Source: an uncultured Eubacteriales bacterium
Lineage (GTDB): Bacteria; Bacillota; Clostridia; Christensenellales; Aristaeellaceae
Direction: 5' to 3'
Length of the DNA: 41,317 nt
Assembly: GCA_902765305.1 (NCBI GenBank)
Contig: CACWZI010000008.1
Span: 1-41,317, forward strand
A model generated the notes under the pieces. The model saw nothing but the letters and a program-made list of their open reading frames with translations, was not told the DNA's origin and did no database searches. Positions 1-9,191 of the stretch are shown here, piece by piece. The position numbers and the translations under genes were made by a program. Position 1 is the first letter of the stretch, and each line of letters begins with the position of its first letter.

Positions 1-119
1 CTGCCGTTTCCTTTGAATCAAACAAATCCCGAAGGGATTTGCACCACCCCTAAAACCTAAAACCTAAAACCTAAAACCTGAATACTGATTTATCGAGCAG
101 GGCTCGATAAATCAGTATT
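1..119. repeat. Left terminal copy of a dispersed repeat with telomere-like heptamers
   Basis: The block has three parts. A conserved lead (1-23) runs into a short stem-loop (AAATCCC 24-30 / GGGATTT 34-40). It is followed by four tandem TAAAACC heptamers (51-78) and then a perfect 18-bp hairpin (81-98 / 102-119, loop AGG). The same parts recur inverted at the right end of the window (41157-41288). The hairpin lies just after the sortase stop codon and could end transcription from both sides. No transposase is encoded nearby. It is an interspersed repeat of unknown mobility. Confidence 0.8.
81..119. terminator. 18-bp perfect hairpin after the sortase gene
   Basis: The arms 81-98 and 102-119 are fully complementary around a 3-nt loop. 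On the plus strand a TTTT run follows directly. On the minus strand, the direction of the sortase gene that stops at 125, the T-run is poor (CAGGTTTTAGG). It is probably a transcription end but is also part of the repeat, so the role is inferred. Confidence 0.55.
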
Positions 120-124
120 TTATT

Positions 125-1375
125 CTACTTCATCTCCGCCTGCAGCATCAGTGCGAACATGTTTCCTTCATTTTCATCCGGCCTCAGTTGCCGCAGGGCC
201 AGTATGAAGCGGCCCTCGCGGTTGCTGTAGTCGCAGGTCACCAGCAGCAGCAGGCGGTCGCCGTAGCGCACGTCCACCGGCGATTTGAACACCGACCGGC
301 TCTGCAGCTTCAGCACGAACTTGTCGAAGCCGTCCTCATCAAATATGAAATTCCGGACATCGAAATAGCGGGAATCGCCCTGTACCATGCTGGCGCTGAA
401 TGCCGCGAAGGCGACATAGCTGCGGTTTTCATAGATCGTATCGAAGTGCACCACAGGATGCTGGTGAAGGTGGCTGATGTCGCCGTAGGCGCTGAGCCGG
501 CCGAACATGGTGCGGTTCTTCATGTTGTGGCCGTAGACGATCAGGCAGTCGTCCTCCGGGGCCAGCCGGTTCATGCCGTCCAGGAACAGCGTGCCCTCCA
601 GCGCCTTCGCGCCCTCGAAGCTGTGGTCGAGATAGTATTCGTTGTCGTTGGGCCGCTGCACCACCGGCAGGGAGAGCATCTCCCCGATCTCCAGGAAGCC
701 CACCGTGTCCGGGTTCTCCGCCAACAGCCGGGAGAAGCTGAGCTGTATCGGCGGGGCCGTGGGCAGCGCGATGACCAGCGTGTCGCTGTCGGGGGTGGGG
801 ATGGGCTCGTCCACGGGCACGGGCATGTCGCTGTCAGGGGGATTGACGGGACTGCGTGTGGACGCGGTCTCTTCGGCCGCTTCGGCAGAAATCGGCGCGT
901 CCTCCGCCATGGACATGCCGGCGCCAGGTCCGGCAGGGGTCGGCGTGTTGGAAGCGATCCCGGCGGTCGCCCCGGCGGGAATCGGCACATCCACCACAAC
1001 GGGCATGTCGGCGTCCGGACCGATGGCAGGCATGCGGGTGGGTGTCGGTATGGGGCGCTTCGTGGGAACCGGCGCAGTCGTGGTTTCGGCGGTGGGAACC
1101 GGCGTTGGGCCAGCCGTTGGCGCGACCGTCGGCTGGGTGGTGGGCAACGGAGTGGCGACGGGCTGGATGGGCTGCGTCGCGGGCGCGTTATCCCTGCCGG
1201 AGTACATCCGGGCATAGCGCTCGCCTTCAGCCCTGATGCGGCCGAGGTTCAGATACCACTGGGCCACGTAAATACCCATGCCGATCAGGATTGCCGCCAG
1301 TGCGACGCAGAACGCCGTCAACACGATGTTCCGCGGTTTCCTGCGCCTGTGGTTGGACCGATGCCCCTGCTTCAT
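125..1375 (-). CDS. Class B-type sortase with a long Pro/Thr-rich stalk
   Basis: This is a membrane-anchored cysteine transpeptidase that would attach sorted surface proteins to the cell wall. After a basic N-terminus, one membrane segment lies at about residues 18-40. Residues 60-215 form a low-complexity Pro/Thr/Ala stalk with about three imperfect copies of a PDxDMPVxVDxPIP-like motif. The sortase fold follows, with His283 (YGHNM), Cys381 (VTCDYS) and Arg389 as likely catalytic residues. Spacing and the TCDYS motif resemble class B. The start is an ATG preceded by GGAGGCGGAAC. A stalk of this length is unusual, since sortase B proteins are normally about 240-280 residues. No sorting-signal substrate gene (LPxTG or NPxTN type) is seen in the window, so the sortase may be a housekeeping one acting on proteins encoded elsewhere. 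Confidence 0.88.
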   Translation of the reverse strand: MKQGHRSNHRRRKPRNIVLTAFCVALAAILIGMGIYVAQWYLNLGRIRAEGERYARMYSGRDNAPATQPIQPVATPLPTTQPTVAPTAGPTPVPTAETTTAPVPTKRPIPTPTRMPAIGPDADMPVVVDVPIPAGATAGIASNTPTPAGPGAGMSMAEDAPISAEAAEETASTRSPVNPPDSDMPVPVDEPIPTPDSDTLVIALPTAPPIQLSFSRLLAENPDTVGFLEIGEMLSLPVVQRPNDNEYYLDHSFEGAKALEGTLFLDGMNRLAPEDDCLIVYGHNMKNRTMFGRLSAYGDISHLHQHPVVHFDTIYENRSYVAFAAFSASMVQGDSRYFDVRNFIFDEDGFDKFVLKLQSRSVFKSPVDVRYGDRLLLLVTCDYSNREGRFILALRQLRPDENEGNMFALMLQAEMK

Positions 1376-1407
1376 GTTCCGCCTCCGTGAGTGTTTGTTC
1401 GCCCAAC

Positions 1408-1436
1408 ATTATAATGCCTGCGTCGGGGAAATGCAA
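1408..1436 (-). promoter_or_regulatory. SigA-type promoter of the sortase gene
   Basis: On the minus strand, TTGCAT (1436-1431) and TATAAT (1413-1408) are separated by 17 bp. The -10 box lies about 33 bp before the sortase ATG. Confidence 0.65.
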
Positions 1437-1470
1437 GGGCCGTTGCGTGACAACCTTCTCCCGGCTGAAA

Positions 1471-1558
1471 GTGTGGCAGATGTGGCAGGTCTATATAGTG
1501 CTATTACATTTTCCAAAATGTATATAGTAATATATGAGCTGCCACATCTGCCACATCT
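1471..1558. repeat. About 87-bp near-perfect palindrome upstream of spoIVA
   Basis: The left arm from 1472 (TGTGGCAGATGTGGCAG) is mirrored by the right arm ending near 1557. The A+T-rich inner part (CTATATAGTGCTATTACATTTT against AAAATGTATATAGTAATATATGAG) also pairs with few mismatches. Within each arm GTGGCAGAT-like units repeat directly. The layout is that of a small non-coding palindromic element (MITE or REP-like). No coding sequence is seen in it. Confidence 0.7.
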
Positions 1559-1577
1559 GCCCCAAATGATATAAAGG

Positions 1578-1614
1578 CGCAGACATAACGGGTCCCGTCC
1601 CCTCATAGGCTGGA
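1578..1614 (+). promoter_or_regulatory. Possible sigma-E-like promoter of spoIVA
   Basis: Upstream of spoIVA no SigA promoter is evident. GACATAAC (from about 1582) followed 14 nt later by CATAGGCT (about 1605-1612) loosely resembles the sporulation sigma-E pattern (ATA-containing -35, CATA-type -10). In known spore-formers spoIVA is transcribed by sigma-E in the mother cell. The match is weak and rests partly on that knowledge. Confidence 0.3.
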
Positions 1615-1643
1615 GGTGAAAACGCATTCAGGAGGCGGGGCCC

Positions 1644-3122
1644 ATGGATCAAAATACACTGTACCGGGATATCGCGGGCCGTTGCGACGGGGACATCTAC
1701 CTCGGCGTCGTCGGGCCGGTCCGCACCGGGAAATCGACCTTCATCAAGCGGTTCATGGAGCTGCTTGTGCTGCCCAATATCGCCCAGGAGAGCGCCAGGG
1801 ACCGCACCGTGGATGCGCTGCCCCAGAGCGGCGCGGGCCGCACCATCATGACCACCCAGCCGCGCTTTGTGCCGGACGAGGCGGTGGAGGTGCGCCTGCG
1901 GGAAGGCGCGACGGCCCGGGTCCGGCTGGTGGACTGCGTGGGCTACCTGATCCCGGGGGTGCTGGGCCTGAGCGAGGACGGCGACGCCCGCATGGTGCGC
2001 ACGCCCTGGTACGACCACGACATCCCCTTCGAAGAGGCGGCGGAGCTGGGCACCCGGCGGGTGATCCGGGAGCATGCCACCATCGGCGCGGTGGTGACCA
2101 CCGACGGCAGCGTGGTGGACATGCCCCGATCGGCCTACGAGGCGGCGGAAGCCCGGGTCATCGGCGAGCTGAAGGCACTGGGCAAGCCCTTCATCATCGT
2201 GCTCAATTCAAAAAATCCCGCCGCGCCGGATACGCAGCGGCTGGCCGACGGCCTCGCCCGTCAGCATGGCGTTCCCGTGCACGCCGTGAACGCCCAGGAC
2301 ATGCGCCTGGAGGACCTGAACGCGCTGCTGGAGAGCCTGCTGTTCGAATTTCCGATCCGCGAGGTGCGCATCCAGACGCCCGCATGGCTCACAGCGCTGG
2401 CGGACGGCCACTGGCTGGGCCAGTCGGTGCTGGACACCGTGCGCCAGGCTGCGGAAAGCATGCACCGGGTGCGGGACCACGGCCTTCTGAAGGCGGCACT
2501 GGATGAGAATGCGTACACCGAGGACGCCCTGCCGGCGCGCATCGACCTGAACCGCGGCGCGCTGGAGTACCGGCTCAGCCTGAAGGACGGTCTGTTCTAC
2601 CGGGTGCTGGGCGAGGCCTGCGGCGAAAGCATCGAGGGCGAGGCCCACCTGTTCGGCCTGATGAAGCAGCTGGTGGCCGCCAAGCGCGCCTTCGACCGGG
2701 TGGCCGGCGCCCTGGCGCAGGCCCGGGAGAGCGGCTACGGCGTGGTTTCGCCCGCGCTGGACGAGTTGACCCTACAGCCGCCGGAGCTGGCCCGCCAGGG
2801 CAGCCACTACGGCGTTCGCCTGCGGGCAAACGCGCCGTCGCTGCACCTGATCCGGGCAGACATACAGACCGAGGTCAATCCCTTCGCCGGCTCACAGGCC
2901 CAGTCCGAGGAGCTGGCCCGGTCCCTGAAGGAGAAGATGGAGGCCGGCGGCGACGCCATCTGGGAGACGGAGATCTTCGGCAAGACGCTCAGCGACCTGG
3001 TGCGGGAGGGCGTCAGCGGCAAGCTGAACCGCCTGCCCGAGGATGCCCGCCAGAAGCTGCGCCAGGCCCTGGAAAAGGTCATCAACGAGGGCAGCGGTGG
3101 GATGATCTGCATCATGCTGTGA
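1644..3122 (+). CDS. spoIVA: Stage IV sporulation protein A, spore-coat morphogenetic ATPase
   Basis: SpoIVA forms an ATP-driven polymer on the outer forespore membrane and is the base layer on which the coat is assembled. The 492-residue product has the usual full length. It opens with the family's typical start, a Walker A motif at 24-32 (GPVRTGKST) and the Walker B-like VRLVDCVGY. It ends in GGMICIML, close to the conserved GGMICIIL tail that anchors the protein to SpoVM-marked membrane. The start ATG at 1644 has GGAGGCGGGGCCC before it. Its presence implies an endospore-forming host. It stands alone, between the sortase and the convergent end of the pectin operon. Confidence 0.97.
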   Translation: MDQNTLYRDIAGRCDGDIYLGVVGPVRTGKSTFIKRFMELLVLPNIAQESARDRTVDALPQSGAGRTIMTTQPRFVPDEAVEVRLREGATARVRLVDCVGYLIPGVLGLSEDGDARMVRTPWYDHDIPFEEAAELGTRRVIREHATIGAVVTTDGSVVDMPRSAYEAAEARVIGELKALGKPFIIVLNSKNPAAPDTQRLADGLARQHGVPVHAVNAQDMRLEDLNALLESLLFEFPIREVRIQTPAWLTALADGHWLGQSVLDTVRQAAESMHRVRDHGLLKAALDENAYTEDALPARIDLNRGALEYRLSLKDGLFYRVLGEACGESIEGEAHLFGLMKQLVAAKRAFDRVAGALAQARESGYGVVSPALDELTLQPPELARQGSHYGVRLRANAPSLHLIRADIQTEVNPFAGSQAQSEELARSLKEKMEAGGDAIWETEIFGKTLSDLVREGVSGKLNRLPEDARQKLRQALEKVINEGSGGMICIML

Positions 3123-3204
3123 TACGGGGAAGGGAGAAACGGCGGCGTGGCGGCAAGTCAAGGGACTTCAACGCCGGTATGGCGGAAAAGGCGCTGCAGG
3201 ATTG

Positions 3205-3283
3205 TATAGGTTTAGGTTGAGATTAGTATTAAAAGGACGGGTTCTGATTTGTCGATTCCCGGCAAATCAGAACCCGTCCTTTT
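3205..3283. repeat. Internal relative of the window-end repeat
   Basis: A degenerate GGTTTAGGTT stretch (about 3208-3218), the complement of TAAACC-type heptamers, is followed by GAGATTAGTATT and a 21-bp hairpin (3231-3283). The hairpin contains CTGATTTGTCGA, close to CTGATTTATCGA in the end hairpins. The architecture (heptamer tract next to hairpin) matches the two end copies, but most bases differ. Confidence 0.5.
3231..3283. terminator. Bidirectional terminator between spoIVA and the pectin operon
   Basis: The perfectly paired 21-nt arms 3231-3251 and 3263-3283 begin with AAAA and end with TTTT, so each strand has a T-run. The hairpin lies 8 nt beyond the pectinesterase stop and 108 nt beyond the spoIVA stop. 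It should end both converging transcripts. Confidence 0.85.
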
Positions 3284-3290
3284 ACAGCCA

Positions 3291-4268
3291 TTATAATCCA
3301 TCCCATCCGCCCGGCTGCCAGCCCTCCAGCACCGCGTCCGGCGTCACCAAGGCGGCCCCCGCGTCGGTAAGGATCGCCTGGCCCGGGTGCCGGGTCGTCA
3401 ATTCGGCCCTCGCGCCGGTGGTGCCCCACTCGCCGCAGCGCCGGGTAACGGGGCGCACGCCGTCCCAGTTCTGCCAGTCCTCGAAGCCCGCGGGGTTGAC
3501 GTGCGCGTCCATCTCGCAGGCCAGGAACAGCGTCCGGGCATAAGGCCGCCAGGGCCGGCCCAGGCTGGCCGCGCCGCTTTCGCATTCCCCCGTCAGTCGG
3601 CAGCGGTGAAACACCAGGCCCCAGGGCTGCGCTTCGGGGGTGTTCGCCGCCGTGTACCAGCCGCCCCTCTGGTTCATGAACAGCGTGCAGCGCTCAAACC
3701 AGCAGCGGTAGGGACCGAATATGAAATCCACATCCCCCTGGATATAGCAGTTCACAAAGCACTGTCGCTCATGGGTGGGCGGGCAATCCCCCGTCGAAGG
3801 CACGCAGGTCACGGTGTCCAGCGTCCGCGGCGCGATCTCATCCAGCACCTTTGGCATTACCGGCCCGCAGAAAAGGGTATCCTGATGGGCGATAAACCGG
3901 CAGTTTTTCCAAAGTCCCCTGTCCCCCGCCGCGTAGACCGCCACGGCCTGGCCCACCTGTCGGCCATCCCCGGCGTCGTTGCGCACGGTCAGGTTTTCCA
4001 CGGTCAGGTCGCTGCCCAGCGCCAACAGGGTGGCGGACAGGAAGGTGCCCTTGTCCCTTCCGTCCGGATATTGATCCTTCGCGCAGCCCGAGCCGGTGAG
4101 CACCGCGCCGTCCTCGCCCGTGATGCGCAGGCCGTCGCGGTGAACCACCACCCTTTCCCGGTAGATCCCGGGCTTCACCAGTATCTCATCCCCCGGCGCG
4201 GCGGCGTCCACCGCTGCCTGGAGGGCAGTGAAATCGCCGCTGCCGTCCGTTGCAACCACATACCTCAT
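3291..4268 (-). CDS. Pectin methylesterase (carbohydrate esterase family 8)
   Basis: The enzyme would remove methyl esters from galacturonate residues, giving methanol and free pectate. The 325-residue protein is a right-handed beta-helix esterase. The family's active-site elements are all visible: GQAVAV (oxyanion Gln), HQDTLF (acid/base Asp), GDVDFIFG (nucleophile Asp) and LGRPW (Arg). There is no signal peptide, so it probably works in the cytoplasm on imported methylated oligogalacturonides. Its ATG overlaps the TGA of the upstream TIM-barrel gene by 4 nt, showing translational coupling. It is the last gene of the operon. Confidence 0.92.
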   Translation of the reverse strand: MRYVVATDGSGDFTALQAAVDAAAPGDEILVKPGIYRERVVVHRDGLRITGEDGAVLTGSGCAKDQYPDGRDKGTFLSATLLALGSDLTVENLTVRNDAGDGRQVGQAVAVYAAGDRGLWKNCRFIAHQDTLFCGPVMPKVLDEIAPRTLDTVTCVPSTGDCPPTHERQCFVNCYIQGDVDFIFGPYRCWFERCTLFMNQRGGWYTAANTPEAQPWGLVFHRCRLTGECESGAASLGRPWRPYARTLFLACEMDAHVNPAGFEDWQNWDGVRPVTRRCGEWGTTGARAELTTRHPGQAILTDAGAALVTPDAVLEGWQPGGWDGL

Positions 4269-5101
4269 GCCAATCCCTCCGCCTGCCTTTCAAGCAGCAG
4301 CCGCGCCGCCTCGGCGTTTTCCGGGGTGGTGTTTTCGAGCGTCATGGGCAGGCCCTTCGCCCTTGCGAAGGCCAGCAGCCGCCCATACCGCATCAGGCCC
4401 GTGCCGCAGGCGCAGGCCTTTGTCATATAAGCGTCAGAATCGACGGTGAAATCCTTCATGTGCAGCACGTTCACCCGGTCGCCGAAGCGCCGGATGGCCT
4501 CGTCTACGATGGCGTCGGCCTGGGCGCAGTTGTCCCGGGTCAGCAGGTTCACGGCGTCCAGGATCACCCGCACGTGATCCGACTTCAGCGCGTCCAGCAG
4601 CTGTTCCATGCGCTGGGGGGTATTGACGATGTGGCAGGCCACGGGCTCGATGGCCAGTATCGCGTCCTCCTCTTCCGCGCATCGCACCAGGGGCTCGACA
4701 CAGCGCAGGAACAGCGCCAACGCCTCCGGGCTGTCAGCGTCCAGCGGGACGCCCGACGCCAGCGGCGTCTCGGTGCCCACCACGCCCGCGCCCATCATTC
4801 GGGCAAAGCGCAGGTGGGCGCGGTAGATGTCCCGGGTATGCTCCAGCGCCTCCGCGTCGGTCGTGGCCAGCTTCAGGTAGCAGCCCAGCACCGCGCAATC
4901 AAGGCCCTGCGCTTTGAAAGCTTCCTTCAGTTCATCCGCCAGGGCGGCATTCAACAGCGCAGGCGCGTCGTCCATCGAAAAGCCGGGAATCGTCTTGGAG
5001 AGGGCCAGGTGGACGCAGGAAAAGCCCTGCTTCCGGGCAAAGCCCAGGCGCTCCTGAAGCGATCCCGGCGCGGTATCATGCAGGCGTATGCCGATGTTCA
5101 T
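4265..5101 (-). CDS. Sugar phosphate isomerase/epimerase-type TIM barrel
   Basis: The 278-residue protein belongs to the xylose-isomerase-like TIM-barrel superfamily (AP endonuclease 2 type). Probable metal ligands are the Glu in AIEPV, the Asp in VILDAVN, the His in HMKDF and the Glu in TLENT near the C-terminus. Members isomerise or epimerise sugars and sugar acids. In this operon the substrate is probably a uronate or another monosaccharide released from pectin, but it cannot be named from the sequence. AAAGGAACGAATACC precedes the ATG. It is coupled by a 4-nt overlap to the pectinesterase gene and separated from the ATPase gene upstream by 153 bp that hold a GC-rich repeat. Confidence 0.82.
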   Translation of the reverse strand: MNIGIRLHDTAPGSLQERLGFARKQGFSCVHLALSKTIPGFSMDDAPALLNAALADELKEAFKAQGLDCAVLGCYLKLATTDAEALEHTRDIYRAHLRFARMMGAGVVGTETPLASGVPLDADSPEALALFLRCVEPLVRCAEEEDAILAIEPVACHIVNTPQRMEQLLDALKSDHVRVILDAVNLLTRDNCAQADAIVDEAIRRFGDRVNVLHMKDFTVDSDAYMTKACACGTGLMRYGRLLAFARAKGLPMTLENTTPENAEAARLLLERQAEGLA

Positions 5102-5150
5102 GGTATTCGTTCCTTTCTGTGATAAGACATATCACCATGTTGCAAACAAC

Positions 5151-5206
5151 GCCGCAGCGGCGGCCTCCAGGCCGCCACAGTGGCGGCGTAGACGCCGCCG
5201 CTACAG
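5151..5206. repeat. GC-rich double-hairpin repeat, copy 1
   Basis: The core GGCGGCCTCCAGGCCGCC (5159-5176) is followed by a second hairpin (GGCGGCGT AGA CGCCGCC). Related copies lie at 7558-7610, 26405-26452 and 35561-35579. This copy sits between two genes of the pectin operon, so it is transcribed. Confidence 0.75.
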
Positions 5207-5254
5207 CCTCGTCCTACGACACGACAATATTCGGGACAGACTTCTCATGTCCTG

Positions 5255-6331
<1,077 letters not shown>

Positions 6332-6370
6332 ATCACTGCCTCCTTGAGTGTATTCGTTCATTCCTGGCCG

Positions 6371-7507
6371 TCAATTCCTGCCCGGATCGCGCCGCTTGAC
6401 CTCGGTATAGCACAGCACGAAGGGCGCCACGCCCTTGGCGTCGTTGGCCACCACCGGTTCGGATATGTAGTAGGCATAGCTGCCGTCCCGCCGCCGATTG
6501 TCCTCCGGGCCCAGGCCGGCCACCAGGCAGATGCCGCCCAGATGCAGCGCCCCGTCCTCAAAGGACAGATAGCGCCTGCCGATGCCGTCGAAGGTCGCCT
6601 GGCCCCTGTCGGCGTACATCGGGTCCAGCACGCCCAGCCGCGCGCCCTTCAGCATGGCATAGGCCAGCATGGCGCTGCCGCTGGATTCCATGTAATTTCC
6701 CGCTTCGCCGGCCCTGTTGGGCACCTGGTAGTACATCGACGTCTCAGGGTCGCGATATTTCCACACGCTGGCCGTCAGGTCGGCGAGAATCTCCCCCATC
6801 GCATCCCGGCCTTCGCCTGCGGGCAGCAACTCTGCCAGATCCGCCAGCGCCACGGCAAACCAGCCGATGCTGCGAAGCCAGAAGCTGCGGGAAAGTCCCG
6901 TCTGCGGATCGGCCCAGAAGGCGCTGCGGCTGGCGTCATAGCCGTGGTAGTACAGGCCGGTGGCGTCGTCGCGCATGCGCGCCCGCACGGTCTTGACCTG
7001 ATTGAGCACGTCGGAATAGTCCCCGCGCCCGAAGTGCCTTTCATACAGCGCCAGGAAGGGCATGGCCATGTAGATGCCGTCCAGCCAGACCTGGTTGGGA
7101 TAGATCTGCTTGTGCCAGAAGCTGCCCTCCGGGGTGCGGGGCTGGGCGTCCAGCGCCTTTTTCAGAGTCTCCGCCCCGAGGCGATACCGCGCCAGGCCCG
7201 TCCGATCATAGAGCGGGAACAGCACGCGGCCCTCGTTGATGTCGTCCAGCGTGCGCCGCTCGGGCCGGAAGGTGCGGATCGCTCCGTCCTCGCCCACGAA
7301 GGCGTCGACAAAGCCCTTGACGAAATCAAAATACCGGTCGTCGCCGCAGATCTCCGCCATCTCCAGCAGCGCGGTGAGCATGCAGCCGTCGATGTAGTTC
7401 CAGTTCGTGGGCACGCCCTCCCGCATCCGTTCGATGTTCCAGACGGTGCGCTCGGGCGTGGATCGCTCGATCAGGCTGAAGACGTAGCGGTCTATGGCCT
7501 CATACAT
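6371..7507 (-). CDS. Unsaturated rhamnogalacturonyl/uronyl hydrolase (GH105/GH88 type)
   Basis: Enzymes of this alpha/alpha-barrel family cut the unsaturated uronic acid from the end of oligosaccharides made by pectin or rhamnogalacturonan lyases, by hydrating the double bond. The 378-residue protein shows the conserved WLDGIYMAMPFLA segment with the catalytic Asp and an FWLRSIGW segment typical of YteR/YesR relatives. No signal peptide is seen. The start at 7507 (MYEAIDRY) follows GAGGTGCAGTGCC. The reading frame runs upstream to 7660, but that part lies in a GC-rich repeat and in the polygalacturonase gene and is not taken as coding. The gene indicates that the imported oligosaccharides include lyase products. 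Confidence 0.88.
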   Translation of the reverse strand: MYEAIDRYVFSLIERSTPERTVWNIERMREGVPTNWNYIDGCMLTALLEMAEICGDDRYFDFVKGFVDAFVGEDGAIRTFRPERRTLDDINEGRVLFPLYDRTGLARYRLGAETLKKALDAQPRTPEGSFWHKQIYPNQVWLDGIYMAMPFLALYERHFGRGDYSDVLNQVKTVRARMRDDATGLYYHGYDASRSAFWADPQTGLSRSFWLRSIGWFAVALADLAELLPAGEGRDAMGEILADLTASVWKYRDPETSMYYQVPNRAGEAGNYMESSGSAMLAYAMLKGARLGVLDPMYADRGQATFDGIGRRYLSFEDGALHLGGICLVAGLGPEDNRRRDGSYAYYISEPVVANDAKGVAPFVLCYTEVKRRDPGRN

Positions 7508-7557
7508 GGCACTGCACCTCATTTTAATCGGTCCGTTCAGTTCTCTGCTCCTTGTAG

Positions 7558-7610
7558 TGGCAGCGCCTGCGCCGCCACGGTGGCGGCCTGGAGGCCGCCG
7601 CGACAATGGC
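7558..7610. repeat. GC-rich double-hairpin repeat, copy 2
   Basis: GCGCCTGCGCCGCCAC is followed by the core GGCGGCCTGGAGGCCGCC (7582-7599). It is in the opposite orientation to copy 1 and fills the gap between the GH28 and GH105 genes. Confidence 0.75.
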
Positions 7611-7634
7611 GTCGGGACAGCCATAAACCGACTG

Positions 7635-9185
7635 TCATTCGACGACGGTCTCCCCAACATTTCGCGTCAGAACAGCCTCTCCCGCCTGACCCTCGACGAC
7701 GACGTTCTTCAGTTTCACCCGGTTCACGTTTTCAAACCACAGGCCCAGGCGACAATGCTCCGGCGCGTTCGTAAACATCGAGGGCACGCCTGGACGGGCA
7801 TTCTCCGAAAAGCGCACATACACGTTTTCCAGCACTACCTCTTCGATGGGCTCCTCCGGAAGTCCGTCGCAGTAGCAGGCGGCGACCTCGGCATCGACGC
7901 ACTCCATGTTGGAGAAGTGGAACCGGCCCAGGCGGGGCGTCCGCGCATCCACCGGCAGCGGCGCGCGGCCCTGCACGTATTCGGAATCGCCGTCCGGGTC
8001 CACGCAGCGGTACCACATGTTCATCACGATGGGGGTCAGCACGCCCTCCATGCGGATGTTGTCGAAGGCGATGCCGTCGATGTCGCAGTTCCTGCCGCGA
8101 CCCCGGCGGGTCTTGATGCGAAGGCCCCGGTCGGTCTGCCGAAACAGGCACTGGCTGACCGACAGCGCCTTGACGCCGCCGGAGATCTCGCTGCCCAACG
8201 TGACCGCGCCGTGTCCGAAGGACATCAGGCAGTTGCGGATGGTGTGGGAATCGGCCGACGCGGGGCACAGGCGGTAGAGCTCCAGCTTGCCGGACTTGAT
8301 GGCGATGCAGTCGTCCCCCACCGAGAAGCGGCAGCCCACGATGTCCACTCCGTCGCAGCACTCTGGGTCCATGGCGTCGGTATTGGGGCTGTCCTTCGGG
8401 GCCGATACGGACACGTCGAAGAAACGCACATCGCGGCAGTAATAGGGGTGCAGGTGCCAGGAGGCGGCGTTCGCGGCGGCAATGCCGTGGACCGTCACGT
8501 TGTCACAGCGATTCAGGAACATCAGCCGGGGCCGGGCCACCGGGTCCGATTCAAAGGTCTGCCACCATATGCCGTTCTGGGCGTTGCCGTCCACGCGGCC
8601 CGGGCCGACGATGGTGATGTCCGTCGCGTATTCGGCGGTGATCAGGGCCGCATACATATCCCGCGGCAAGCCTTCGAACCCGCCAAGGTGTACGCCAGGG
8701 CCGCCGTTTAAATCCCGGGCGACAGCCGGCAGCACCGGATAATCCGCCTTGTCCGTCAGTCCCAGCAGGGTCGCGCCCTCGGTCAGCTCCAGCGTCATAT
8801 GGCTCTTGAGCAGGATCGGGCCCGTCCGGTAAGTCCCGGCGGGGAACACCAGTCGTCCCTTTTCCGGCAGGGCAAGTATGGCCGCCTGTATGGCGGTGGT
8901 ATCCACGGTCGCGCCGTCGCCCTTCGCGCCGAAGTCCTTCACGCTTATGGCGCAGCGCTCGCCCTTCGTCGTGATTTCGACCGTGCAGGCATCCGATCCG
9001 ACGCACAGCGTCACAGCGTAGGTTTCGCCGGGCTTGAGGCCGAAGAGGGAGAACACGTTCTCACGTCCCTCCTTCACCGGCGCGCCGTCCAGCAGGGCCC
9101 GCCAGGGCTCTGGCGCAAGGTAGGGCGACTGGTTTTCCAGCTCAAAGCACGCCGAGGTGGCGCCCACATAGATGGCATGAAACAC
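7635..9185 (-). CDS. Polygalacturonase-type glycoside hydrolase (GH28)
   Basis: The protein would hydrolyse alpha-1,4-galacturonosidic links in pectate or in rhamnogalacturonan backbones. Residues 1-75 form a beta-rich N-terminal domain, and the right-handed beta-helix follows from VKDFGAKGDG. The GH28 signatures appear in order: NTDAMDP, VGDDCIAIKSG (the two catalytic Asp), GHGAVTLGSE and RIKTRRGRG. The 516-residue length and N-terminal extension resemble exo-acting bacterial members. There is no signal peptide, so action on imported oligomers is likely. The start is a GTG at 9185 preceded by AAAGGGAG. It lies 6 nt after the stop of the gene upstream. Confidence 0.93.
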   Translation of the reverse strand: MFHAIYVGATSACFELENQSPYLAPEPWRALLDGAPVKEGRENVFSLFGLKPGETYAVTLCVGSDACTVEITTKGERCAISVKDFGAKGDGATVDTTAIQAAILALPEKGRLVFPAGTYRTGPILLKSHMTLELTEGATLLGLTDKADYPVLPAVARDLNGGPGVHLGGFEGLPRDMYAALITAEYATDITIVGPGRVDGNAQNGIWWQTFESDPVARPRLMFLNRCDNVTVHGIAAANAASWHLHPYYCRDVRFFDVSVSAPKDSPNTDAMDPECCDGVDIVGCRFSVGDDCIAIKSGKLELYRLCPASADSHTIRNCLMSFGHGAVTLGSEISGGVKALSVSQCLFRQTDRGLRIKTRRGRGRNCDIDGIAFDNIRMEGVLTPIVMNMWYRCVDPDGDSEYVQGRAPLPVDARTPRLGRFHFSNMECVDAEVAACYCDGLPEEPIEEVVLENVYVRFSENARPGVPSMFTNAPEHCRLGLWFENVNRVKLKNVVVEGQAGEAVLTRNVGETVVE

Positions 9186-9191
9186 GGGCGA

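Noticed and set aside
50-80. Real chromosome telomere or linear replicon end
   Set aside because: Only four heptamers are present and they are followed by a hairpin and ordinary genes. The same tract is inverted at the other end with a different unit, and sequence continues outside the tract on both sides.
50-80. CRISPR array
   Set aside because: The units are 7 nt and directly adjacent without spacers; no cas gene is in the window.
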